From Verrucomicrobiota bacterium (GTDB taxonomy: Bacteria; Verrucomicrobiota; Verrucomicrobiia; Limisphaerales; UBA11320): a stretch of DNA of 5,204 nt. Below, in pieces: positions 1-5,204 of this stretch; the stretch's first letter is position 1, and the number at the start of each line of letters is the position of its first letter. The translations under genes were made by a program, and so were the position numbers. Below the pieces are notes generated by a model. It worked only from the letters and a program-made list of their open reading frames with translations. It was not told where the DNA came from and searched no databases. Where the stretch lies: contig VHDG01000335.1 of assembly GCA_016871475.1 (NCBI GenBank), positions 1 through 5,204 on the forward strand, in the 5' to 3' direction.

Positions 1-1872
1 AGATCAGAGCTGAAGGGGGTGTCAGCAAATCACATTTATGAAGTTGCGGAATCCGCGGCTGGCTCTCCCAAAGCGCCTGCAGGATCGTCGCCAATCCCAA
101 CGCCCCGCCCTTGGTTTCAAGACGACACAGCGAAGTTGAATCATCTGCACATTGATCAGGTGGATGATGATGGATCCGCGCAGCCTTTGCTGCCCAGGCG
201 GATCAGCAGCCCGGGTCCTGGGCTGGGCTGGTTGGATATCAACAGCGATGGTCACGACGACCTGGTGATCCCCTCGGGCAGGGGAGGGCGCCTGGGAGTG
301 TTCCTGGGGAATGGCCGTGGGGGATTTCAGGCAATGTCAGCGGGGGCCTGGAGTGATATCGCAGCCATGGGACAAACCGCGGTCATGGGCTGGTCTCCCG
401 AACCTCAGGCATTTCTCCTGTGGGTGGGGCATGCGGCGTTCTGTGGATCTGCCATCACCAACAAGATCTCACGCACACACATCTGGCCTGGCGGAATCGA
501 TCCACTGCCACCTATCGATGGACTTCTCGCGACGTTGGGAGCCTTGGCGGCTGCGGATGTGGAGGGTGACGGTGATCTGGATGTATTTGTTGGAGGTCGG
601 GCTGTTCCCGGCCGCTACCCGGAATCGGCTCCCTCGATCCTTCTGATGGCTGAGGGGCATCAGTGGACGCAGGAGCCGGCGGCATCCGGAGCTTGGCAGG
701 ACATGGGGCTTGTGACTTCTGCCGTCTGGAGTGACCTGGACAACGATGGAACCCCCGAGTTGGTCGTGGCCTGCGAATGGGGCAGCGTTCGAGTTTGGAA
801 ACGGGAGAGAGGACAATGGATGGAACTGACCAAATCCCTGGGCCTCGATCGGTTTCGAGGCTGGTGGCAATCAGTGTCCACCGGAGATTTTGATGGGGAT
901 GGCCGCCTGGACATCGTTGCCGGGAATTGGGGGCTCAACAACAAGTACCACGAGTTTATTGAGGGAGGGGTCCGCCTCGTTCATGGCGATGTCGATTCCA
1001 ATGGAACCTACGATGTGATTGAGGCGGTACTGGATCCGCGACGAGGCCGGGTGGTTCCTTTTCGTGATCGAAGGACTTTGTCCCGTGCGATGCCCCATCT
1101 GAACGGGTTGTTCGCAGACTACCGGGGTTTTGCAAAGGCTGGGTTGACGGATATTTTACCTGCGGGATCTCCCGCGATTCCCGAGCTGCGGGTGGACACG
1201 CTTGCATCCATGGTCTTCCTGAACCGTGGCGGACAATTCGTTCCCCGGGTGCTGCCTGCAGAAGCTCAGTTCTCGCCTGCCATGGGGATCGCGGTCGCTG
1301 ATTTCGATGGTGACGGTCGGGAGGATTTGTTCGTGTCACAGAACTTTTCAGCCCTCGATCCTGAAACCTCCCGCGAGGATGCGGGGCGAGGCCTGTTGTT
1401 GCGTGGGGAGGGTGACGGACGTTTCACCCCTATCCGTGGGCAGGATTCGGGCTTGATGATTTACGGTGAGCAGCGCGGGTGTGCGGTGGCTGACTATGAT
1501 GCGGACGGGAGGCCTGATCTTGCGGTGGCTCAGCCGGGCGGTCCGACGCGATTGTTCAGGAATCAAGCGGCACGCCCTGGGGTGCGGGTGCGTTTCGATG
1601 GACCGCTCGGCAACGTATCCAGCGTTGGAGCAAAGCTTCGCGTTGCTCCCTCGCCAGATGTTCCTCTGGGTCCAGCCAGGGAAATCCGCGCAGGGTCGGG
1701 ATGCGGGTCCCAGGACAGCGTGGTTCAGGTGGTTAACTTCCAGGGGGGAGTGGCGCGGCTTTGGATTCAATGGCCTGGAGGAAAAGTTGAGGAGTTTTCC
1801 GTGCCAACCAACACCGCGGAAGTTCTAGTATCGCCCTCCAAAAAGCCTCGATTCACGCCGCGCTCAAGATAG
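1..1872 (+). CDS. FG-GAP/VCBS repeat protein with C-terminal ASPIC/UnbV domain (CRTAC1-like), 5' partial
   Basis: Probable extracytoplasmic beta-propeller protein; its partner or ligand is unknown. Residues are numbered from the GTG at 19. Seven FG-GAP-like Asp-rich loops are visible: LDINSDGHDDL (72-82), ADVEGDGDLDV (179-189), SDLDNDGTPEL (238-248), GDFDGDGRLDI (289-299), GDVDSNGTYDV (323-333), ADFDGDGREDL (427-437) and ADYDADGRPDL (491-501). Such DxDxDGxxD loops typically bind calcium. Residues 521-595 form an ASPIC/UnbV domain, with GNVSSVGAKL, REIRAGSG..SQDS and LWIQWPGGKVEEF. The frame has no stop from base 1, and the GTG at 19 has only a G-rich run directly against it, so the true start is probably upstream. 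From memory, related Verrucomicrobiota proteins are about 1100 residues with two such modules; this would be the second. No signal peptide is visible here, as expected for an internal fragment. The family call is firm; the cellular function is unknown. Confidence 0.9.
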   Translation, partial: RSELKGVSANHIYEVAESAAGSPKAPAGSSPIPTPRPWFQDDTAKLNHLHIDQVDDDGSAQPLLPRRISSPGPGLGWLDINSDGHDDLVIPSGRGGRLGVFLGNGRGGFQAMSAGAWSDIAAMGQTAVMGWSPEPQAFLLWVGHAAFCGSAITNKISRTHIWPGGIDPLPPIDGLLATLGALAAADVEGDGDLDVFVGGRAVPGRYPESAPSILLMAEGHQWTQEPAASGAWQDMGLVTSAVWSDLDNDGTPELVVACEWGSVRVWKRERGQWMELTKSLGLDRFRGWWQSVSTGDFDGDGRLDIVAGNWGLNNKYHEFIEGGVRLVHGDVDSNGTYDVIEAVLDPRRGRVVPFRDRRTLSRAMPHLNGLFADYRGFAKAGLTDILPAGSPAIPELRVDTLASMVFLNRGGQFVPRVLPAEAQFSPAMGIAVADFDGDGREDLFVSQNFSALDPETSREDAGRGLLLRGEGDGRFTPIRGQDSGLMIYGEQRGCAVADYDADGRPDLAVAQPGGPTRLFRNQAARPGVRVRFDGPLGNVSSVGAKLRVAPSPDVPLGPAREIRAGSGCGSQDSVVQVVNFQGGVARLWIQWPGGKVEEFSVPTNTAEVLVSPSKKPRFTPRSR

Positions 1873-2045
1873 GGGAGCGGAGTGTCGTGGCGGGCGTCGT
1901 GGACGTCATGGGCTTGCGGCAGGTCGATCGGCTTTCAGGTGGAACCGTCTTAAGGACGTCCTGATTGTGGATCGAGGCCCTAAAGCCTTTTGGATAGGTG
2001 CCGATATTTCCGCATGGCGTGTCTTGTTTTCTGTCTTCCTATGTT

Positions 2046-2087
2046 AAACCCCAGGTGCCCAGCGACGCTGAATCACCCCGGGGTTTT
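2046..2087 (+). terminator. Terminator-like compound hairpin
   Basis: AAACCCC (2046-2052) pairs with GGGGTTT (2080-2086). Inside, GGTG (2054-2057) pairs with CACC (2074-2077) across a small A/CC internal loop, and AGC (2061-2063) pairs with GCT (2067-2069). The right arm ends in TTTT, then CGTT. This could be a rho-independent terminator for the FG-GAP gene, 174 bases after its stop. The U-run is short, and the left arm gives TTT on the opposite strand, so it could act both ways. It could instead be a structured element upstream of the response regulator. Pairing was done by eye, with no energy calculation. Confidence 0.45.
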
Positions 2088-2131
2088 CGTTGCCCACTGC
2101 TCTCAGACGCCTTCATCGATTGCCCGCGGAC

Positions 2132-2160
2132 TTGCCAGAATCACTGCCCAAGCGTAAATA
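2132..2160 (+). promoter_or_regulatory. Candidate sigma70-type promoter for the response regulator
   Basis: TTGCCA (2132-2137; five of six match to TTGACA) lies exactly 17 bases before TAAATA (2155-2160; only about three of six match to TATAAT). It sits just downstream of the hairpin at 2046-2087 and would give a leader of roughly 13 bases before the ATG at 2180. The -10 element is poor, so this is a weak call. Confidence 0.22.
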
Positions 2161-2179
2161 CCCGGCCAGAAGCCATTTT

Positions 2180-2542
2180 ATGACCAGGCGCGTATTGATT
2201 GTTGATGACGAGAAACAGATTTGTGAGCTCTACGGAATGTTTTTCGAGCGCGAAGGCTTCGTTGTCTCACGGGCTTTCAACGCCGAAATGTGCATGGCGG
2301 AGATTGCAAAAAATTCCCCGGATGTCGTCTTGCTCGACATCAACCTTGCCCAGGACGATGGACTCAGCCTGCTGGGGAAGATCAAGGAATCCCAACCCCG
2401 CTCCAAGGTTGTGATGATGACCGGGATGGGTTTTCTGGACGATCTCCTCCGGGAGGCTTTGAACCGAGGGGCTGATGGTTACCTTAGCAAAGGGCTTCCG
2501 AGCCACGAGGTGATCGGCGCTGTGCGTCGTGTCATGCCCTAG
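2180..2542 (+). CDS. Stand-alone response regulator receiver domain protein (CheY-like)
   Basis: Single-domain receiver of 120 residues that would take a phosphoryl group from a histidine kinase and signal by protein contact; there is no DNA-binding or enzymatic output domain. The fold's key residues are present: acidic pair D9-D10 (VLIVDDE), phosphoacceptor D53 (VVLLDINL), switch T81 (MMTG) and conserved K104 (YLSKG). The usual Pro after the Lys is Gly here. The ATG at 2180 is chosen because the receiver beta1 strand begins at once (MTRRVLIVDDE) and AGAAG (2168-2172) sits seven bases upstream as a weak ribosome site. The frame continues upstream to a TTG at 2090, but the extra 30 residues are not receiver sequence. 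No kinase gene lies nearby, so the partner is encoded elsewhere. It is convergent with the esterase gene. It could serve chemotaxis, phosphorelay or another pathway; the sequence does not decide. Confidence 0.93.
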   Translation: MTRRVLIVDDEKQICELYGMFFEREGFVVSRAFNAEMCMAEIAKNSPDVVLLDINLAQDDGLSLLGKIKESQPRSKVVMMTGMGFLDDLLREALNRGADGYLSKGLPSHEVIGAVRRVMP

Positions 2543-2720
2543 CCCGACTTCTCACACCCCTTTGCCCATGGATTAGGCCCACATCGGTCTCTTCCCATGC
2601 TCACCGTCTGATGTGGCGAGAAATCCGGGCTGGGTGTGCTTCGCACAGGAAAGGAGTCTGTCGCTCTTTTGGAATCCGGACTTGCGAATTCCATTCCCTG
2701 CCCCCCCCGGGATCGTGTGG
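2543..2720. other. Convergent intergenic region with inverted repeats
   Basis: This is 178 bases between the stops of the response regulator (+) and the esterase (-). No gene is supportable. Nested inverted repeats are present: CACACCC (2553-2559) with GGGTGTG (2632-2638), enclosing CCACATC (2579-2585) with GATGTGG (2610-2616). A separate stem-loop lies at 2671-2692 and a run of eight C at 2701-2708. None carries a proper U-tract on either strand, so how transcription ends here is not obvious. Confidence 0.6.
2671..2692 (-). other. Stem-loop in the esterase 3' untranslated region
   Basis: Read on the minus strand, GGAATTCG pairs with CGGATTCC as eight base pairs including one U-G wobble, with a six-base loop CAAGTC. 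It begins 28 bases after the esterase stop. The wobble becomes a C-A mismatch in plus-strand RNA, so the fold favours the esterase transcript. The following bases are AAAAGAG rather than a U-run, so this is not a standard terminator. Confidence 0.35.
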
Positions 2721-3704
2721 CTACGGTGCGTCTCCGGCCTGGGCTCCAGCTGTCGAGGATGGCTGCGAAGGGAATAGAAACCTTAGTGCATCGCGAAACC
2801 TGATGCGCCAGTAGAATTCATTGTGCTGGCTTCTTTGGGCTTCCTCCCATTTGTGTTCCGGCAAGCCTAGCTGGCGAAGCTGATCGGGCCTGCGGGGAGT
2901 GGCATCGACTTCGTAACGGAGGTTTATTCCGTCGCGCCAGCCAATCCTTCTGAGTTGAGCAACCACCCGTTCCGTGTTCCCACGTCCGTCATCCCCTCCG
3001 GTAAAGTCAGTGACTCCCGAGTCGATGTAGATCCTGAACGGTTTTGGGGCGCCGGCGTAAGGCATCAAAGTGGTGCGAAGGAAATTGGTTCCTTCGACCT
3101 GAAAAGCGCCCGAGAGGCAGCCCGCTCCGCCGAATACGGTTGGATGACTCCATGCGATCGCAAGACTTGCAAGACCGCCCATCGACGAGCCGAGAATGGC
3201 GGTGTCGGAAGGCGAAGGAAGAGTGCGGAACGTCCTGTCCACCCATGGCTTGAGTTCCTCTACCATGAACCGTGTGTAGCGGGTGTGGGGAGAGTCGGAG
3301 CTGATGGAGTTTGTGGAAGGGCCTTTATACTCCTGATATCGCGCCGGAGAGTTGTGAACAGCCACCAGGATGATTTCTTTTGTGAATCCCTCGCGAGCCA
3401 TAGCCTGTGCCGTCAGGTCGGTATCCCAACCCCCCCATCCGAAAGCGGCTCCCGGCCCTGCGGTGCTGAAGACGTTCTGACCATCAAGCAGGTAGAGCAC
3501 CGGGTAACGCAGAGAGTTCGACCGGTCGTAGGAAGCCGGCAAAGCCACCTGAACATCCCTCGATCGATCAAGTGCACGGGAAGGGATGGAATGCTTTTGG
3601 ATGGATCCGGCGTGAGACATGGGAAGAACAGGCATGAGGCTGGCAGCGACGAAGCCCATCGTACGGGTTCGGAGGGTGCGCAGACGATTTCGACTCAGGA
3701 TCAT
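2721..3704 (-). CDS. Secreted alpha/beta-hydrolase esterase (putative esterase, esterase-D/enterochelin-esterase-like)
   Basis: Probable exported serine esterase of the PF00756 type; the substrate is unknown and could be an acylated sugar, a feruloyl or acetyl ester, or a siderophore-like ester. The chosen ATG at 3704 gives 327 residues with a Sec-like signal: basic RNRLRTLRTR, hydrophobic MGFVAASLMPVLP, then a likely cut after SHA near residue 31. Family marks follow: YPVLYLLDGQNVF near the start of the hydrolase fold, a WDTD segment and EYKG, nucleophile S174 in GSSMGG, candidate acid D233 (or D228) in IDSGVTD, and catalytic H294 in HNEFYW..RFRDAL. All triad elements appear intact. An ATG at 3785 or a TTG at 3788 would add 27 or 28 residues with no signal character. 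No strong ribosome site precedes any of these starts. The gene is divergent from the TPR gene and convergent with the response regulator. Confidence 0.9.
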   Translation of the reverse strand: MILSRNRLRTLRTRTMGFVAASLMPVLPMSHAGSIQKHSIPSRALDRSRDVQVALPASYDRSNSLRYPVLYLLDGQNVFSTAGPGAAFGWGGWDTDLTAQAMAREGFTKEIILVAVHNSPARYQEYKGPSTNSISSDSPHTRYTRFMVEELKPWVDRTFRTLPSPSDTAILGSSMGGLASLAIAWSHPTVFGGAGCLSGAFQVEGTNFLRTTLMPYAGAPKPFRIYIDSGVTDFTGGDDGRGNTERVVAQLRRIGWRDGINLRYEVDATPRRPDQLRQLGLPEHKWEEAQRSQHNEFYWRIRFRDALRFLFPSQPSSTAGAQAGDAP

Positions 3705-3871
3705 GATGAGCTCAAGGGCGAGATCACGCTGGCAGCGCGGTTTGCCTGCTCCGTTTCCATCACAAAACCCGGATTGGCTCAACATCAAATCCCGGGAGGC
3801 TGGCGGCCATTGGGATCCCGACAGTCTTTGTGCGCTTGCCCGAATGAAACCAAAGCGAATAGGTTCCCGTC
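3705..3871. other. Divergent intergenic region between the esterase and the TPR gene
   Basis: This is 167 bases that must hold the promoters for both flanking genes if the esterase starts at 3704. I could not find a convincing -35/-10 pair on either strand. The part 3705-3788 would be coding if the esterase began at the upstream TTG or ATG. An ATG at 3844 followed by AAACCAAAG looks like a start, but it is out of frame with the TPR gene and leads to a short, low-quality frame. Confidence 0.5.
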
Positions 3872-4903
3872 GTGAACGACCTGCTCACTGGCATTCTCAC
3901 CGCCCTGTTGTCCACCAACTCCCCGGCGACGATCAGCAACCTGATCAACTCCCGTGCCCCTTTGGTCAAGGCTGCACTTCAGGCGGTTGAATCCGATCCT
4001 GTCGAGGCGGAGTTCAAGCGCCTGATGGAACAGGATGATGAGGCCCGGGAGCGCATCGACAGCGTGATTCAGCAGAATGCCCAGGATGATTCCGCCAAGC
4101 CTGCGCTCAAGCGATTGGGGCAGGCTGAGCAGCTTGAGGGTCTGGCGGCCCCGGTGCGAAAGGCCTATGAAGCCTTCATTGCCAAGCATCCGAGGCACGC
4201 TCGCGCCCGGATTGCCTATGGGAGTTTCCTCAATGAGATAGCCGAGGAAGGGGCGGGGCTTGAGCAATGGCTGAAGGCCAAGGAAATCGACCCCAAGGAC
4301 CCTGCAGCCTGGAACAACCTGGCGAATCATTATGGCCACAATGGACCCTTGACCAACGCGCTCACTCATTACGCCAAAGCCATCGAGCTCAATCCACACG
4401 AGTCGGTTTATTACCAGAATCTGGCCGCCACCCTTTATCTCTTCCGAGTCCAGAGCGCAGACTTTCTTGGGAAATCGGTGCAGGAGGTGATGAATGCGTC
4501 CATGCAGATGTATCACAAGGCCATGGAGCTGGATCCGTCCAACTTCCGCCTGGCCACTGACGTGGCACAGAGTTACTACGGGCTGCCTGGGTTCAAGGGT
4601 GCAAAGACGGAGCCTGAGATGATCAAGCAACGCGGAATCAGTGAGAATGCATTGAATGCGTGGACGAATGCGTTTCGCCTGGCAGGGGACGACATCGAGC
4701 GCCAGGGAGTGCTGATTCACATGGCCAGACTCAGCCTTCATCTTGGAAGAAAGTCCGAAGCACAAGCTGCGTTGAACAGCGTCACAAATGCGATGTTTAC
4801 TTCCACGCGCACGGCTCTGTTGAGGAAGCTTCAGCAGGAGGGGCGTCCTGCCGCTGAAGAGAAGACGCCGGCCAAGGCTTCCGCAGAGGAGCCGAAGAGA
4901 TGA
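3872..4903 (+). CDS. Tetratricopeptide repeat (TPR) protein encoded upstream of mazG
   Basis: Protein of 343 residues, probably a cytoplasmic protein-protein interaction scaffold; no partner can be named. Two adjacent 34-residue TPR units are clear: 110-143 (ARARIAYGSFL...AKEIDPKD) and 144-177 (PAAWNNLANHYG...AIELNPHE). A third starts at SVYYQNLAATLY (178 on) with an insertion before MYHKAMELDPSN, and degenerate repeats follow (LATDVAQSYYG, HMARLSLHLGRKSEA). The N-terminus (MNDLLTGILTALLS) is mildly hydrophobic but lacks a basic n-region, so export is doubtful. The tail is rich in Lys, Ala, Glu and Pro. The GTG at 3872 is chosen because an in-frame TAG at 3860-3862 leaves no earlier start, and AGG (3861-3863) gives weak ribosome-site support. 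The stop overlaps the mazG start as ATGA. From memory, Verrucomicrobiota carry similar TPR proteins with the same VNDLL-type N-terminus. Confidence 0.87.
   Translation: MNDLLTGILTALLSTNSPATISNLINSRAPLVKAALQAVESDPVEAEFKRLMEQDDEARERIDSVIQQNAQDDSAKPALKRLGQAEQLEGLAAPVRKAYEAFIAKHPRHARARIAYGSFLNEIAEEGAGLEQWLKAKEIDPKDPAAWNNLANHYGHNGPLTNALTHYAKAIELNPHESVYYQNLAATLYLFRVQSADFLGKSVQEVMNASMQMYHKAMELDPSNFRLATDVAQSYYGLPGFKGAKTEPEMIKQRGISENALNAWTNAFRLAGDDIERQGVLIHMARLSLHLGRKSEAQAALNSVTNAMFTSTRTALLRKLQQEGRPAAEEKTPAKASAEEPKR
4885..4891 (+). promoter_or_regulatory. Ribosome binding site of mazG
   Basis: AGAGGAG lies eight bases before the ATG at 4900, inside the last codons of the TPR gene. It is the best Shine-Dalgarno sequence in the window and fixes the mazG start. 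Together with the ATGA overlap it points to translational coupling. Confidence 0.75.
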
Positions 4904-5204
4904 GCCGGTTGAAGCCAGCGCGAAGGAAGCAAGAGGTGCGCAGGACACCCATCGCCCGACTGATTGAAGTGATGGCACGTCTCAGGTCGCCCACGGGCTG
5001 CCCCTGGGATCGAGAGCAGGATCACATGACGCTCCGCTTCCACGCGGTGGAGGAAGTGTATGAGCTGATGGATGCGATCGAAAGGAATGACACAGAGGAG
5101 ATGATGGAGGAGCTTGGCGACTTGCTCCTGCAGGTGGTGTTTCATTGCCAGCTGGCGAGGGAGCGGAAGGACTTTGATTTTGACCGGGTGACGCAGAACC
5201 TCGT
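4900..5204 (+). CDS. mazG: MazG, nucleoside triphosphate pyrophosphohydrolase (3' partial)
   Basis: MazG hydrolyses nucleoside triphosphates to the monophosphate and pyrophosphate in the cytoplasm; in E. coli it is linked to nucleotide-pool control during starvation. The first 101 residues are present and the frame runs off the window end. Typical N-terminal MazG motifs are clear: LIEVMARLRSPTGCPWDREQ (residues 21-40), then the metal-binding EExxE (E51, E52, E55; VEEVYELMDAI) and EELGDLLLQVVFH (70-82) with E71 and D74, and FDFDRV (92-97). E. coli MazG is about 263 residues with two MazG domains, so the rest should lie beyond the window. About 20 residues rich in Arg and Lys precede the usual first helix. 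The start at 4900 is supported by the AGAGGAG at 4885-4891 and by the four-base overlap with the TPR stop, so the two genes form an operon. Confidence 0.95.
   Translation, partial: MSRLKPARRKQEVRRTPIARLIEVMARLRSPTGCPWDREQDHMTLRFHAVEEVYELMDAIERNDTEEMMEELGDLLLQVVFHCQLARERKDFDFDRVTQNL

Larger units (their letters stand above)
1873..2179. other. Intergenic region between the FG-GAP gene and the response regulator
   Basis: This is 307 bases with no supportable gene. It holds a G-rich stretch with the 7-base direct repeat GTCGTGG (1884-1890 and 1896-1902), two GGACGTC sites 53 bases apart (1901 and 1954) of which the second lies in the perfect palindrome AGGACGTCCT (1953-1962), a compound hairpin at 2046-2087, and a weak promoter candidate at 2132-2160. 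A 61-codon open frame at 1998-2183 overlaps the response regulator start and has no recognisable content. Confidence 0.7.

Noticed and set aside
1861..1879. CGCTC/GAGCG hairpin over the FG-GAP stop codon
   Set aside because: Only five base pairs with a nine-base loop and no U-tract; this is expected by chance in GC-rich DNA.
1998..2183. A 61-codon open frame before the response regulator
   Set aside because: It overlaps the regulator start, has no ribosome site worth the name and crosses the hairpin at 2046-2087; the translation is Pro/Ser/Cys-rich and unrecognisable.
2701..2708. Run of eight C, considered as a phase-variation tract or a frameshift site
   Set aside because: It lies outside any coding frame, 13 bases past the esterase stop, so slippage would not alter a protein. 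It could still be a sequencing-length error.
2611..2814. A 67-codon plus-strand open frame in the convergent region
   Set aside because: It runs into the esterase 3' end on the opposite strand, has no ribosome site and shows no recognisable sequence.
2955..3875. A 306-codon open frame on the plus strand, antisense to the esterase
   Set aside because: The minus strand has an intact GSSMGG nucleophile motif, acid and His motifs and a signal peptide. The antisense translation is rich in Arg, Ser and Gly without any recognisable motif.
3844..3990. ATG at 3844 as an alternative start for the TPR gene through a frameshift
   Set aside because: The frame from 3844 is a different one and yields an Arg/His/Pro-rich tail that ends at 3990; the TPR frame from the GTG at 3872 is intact without any frameshift.
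3785..4978. A 397-codon open frame on the minus strand, antisense to the TPR gene and the mazG start
   Set aside because: It is longer than the TPR gene, but its content shows no domain. The plus strand has clear TPR units and canonical MazG motifs with a good ribosome site, so the antisense frame is a by-product of GC-rich codon use.

Overview
The window looks like a piece of a bacterial chromosome from a GC-rich member of the Verrucomicrobiota, with the Limisphaerales/Pedosphaerales-type soil and sediment lineages as the best guess. This placement is an inference. It rests on the family look of the FG-GAP/ASPIC-UnbV protein at the left edge and of the TPR protein linked to mazG at the right edge. 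There is no rRNA or other marker here to prove it.

Layout, left to right. Positions 1-1872 (+) hold the C-terminal part of a large, probably exported, FG-GAP/VCBS beta-propeller protein ending in an ASPIC/UnbV domain; its reading frame is open through the left edge. Positions 1873-2179 are non-coding, with a terminator-like compound hairpin at 2046-2087 and a weak promoter candidate. Positions 2180-2542 (+) encode a stand-alone 120-residue receiver-domain response regulator. Positions 2543-2720 are a convergent intergenic region with several inverted repeats but no clear poly-U terminator. Positions 2721-3704 (-) encode a Sec-exported serine esterase of the esterase-D/enterochelin-esterase-like alpha/beta hydrolase family. 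Positions 3705-3871 are a divergent intergenic region. Positions 3872-4903 (+) encode a TPR protein with a GTG start. Its stop overlaps, as ATGA, the start of mazG (4900 to the right edge, 3' truncated), a nucleoside triphosphate pyrophosphohydrolase.

How the genes fit together. Only the TPR gene and mazG form a clear transcriptional and translational unit. The FG-GAP protein, the response regulator and the esterase look like separate transcription units with no evident shared pathway. I see no mobile element, CRISPR array, RNA gene or defence cassette. I found no convincing new multi-gene system; the points worth a second look are the tandem-module nature of the FG-GAP protein, the orphan receiver, the TPR-mazG coupling and a few intergenic structures.
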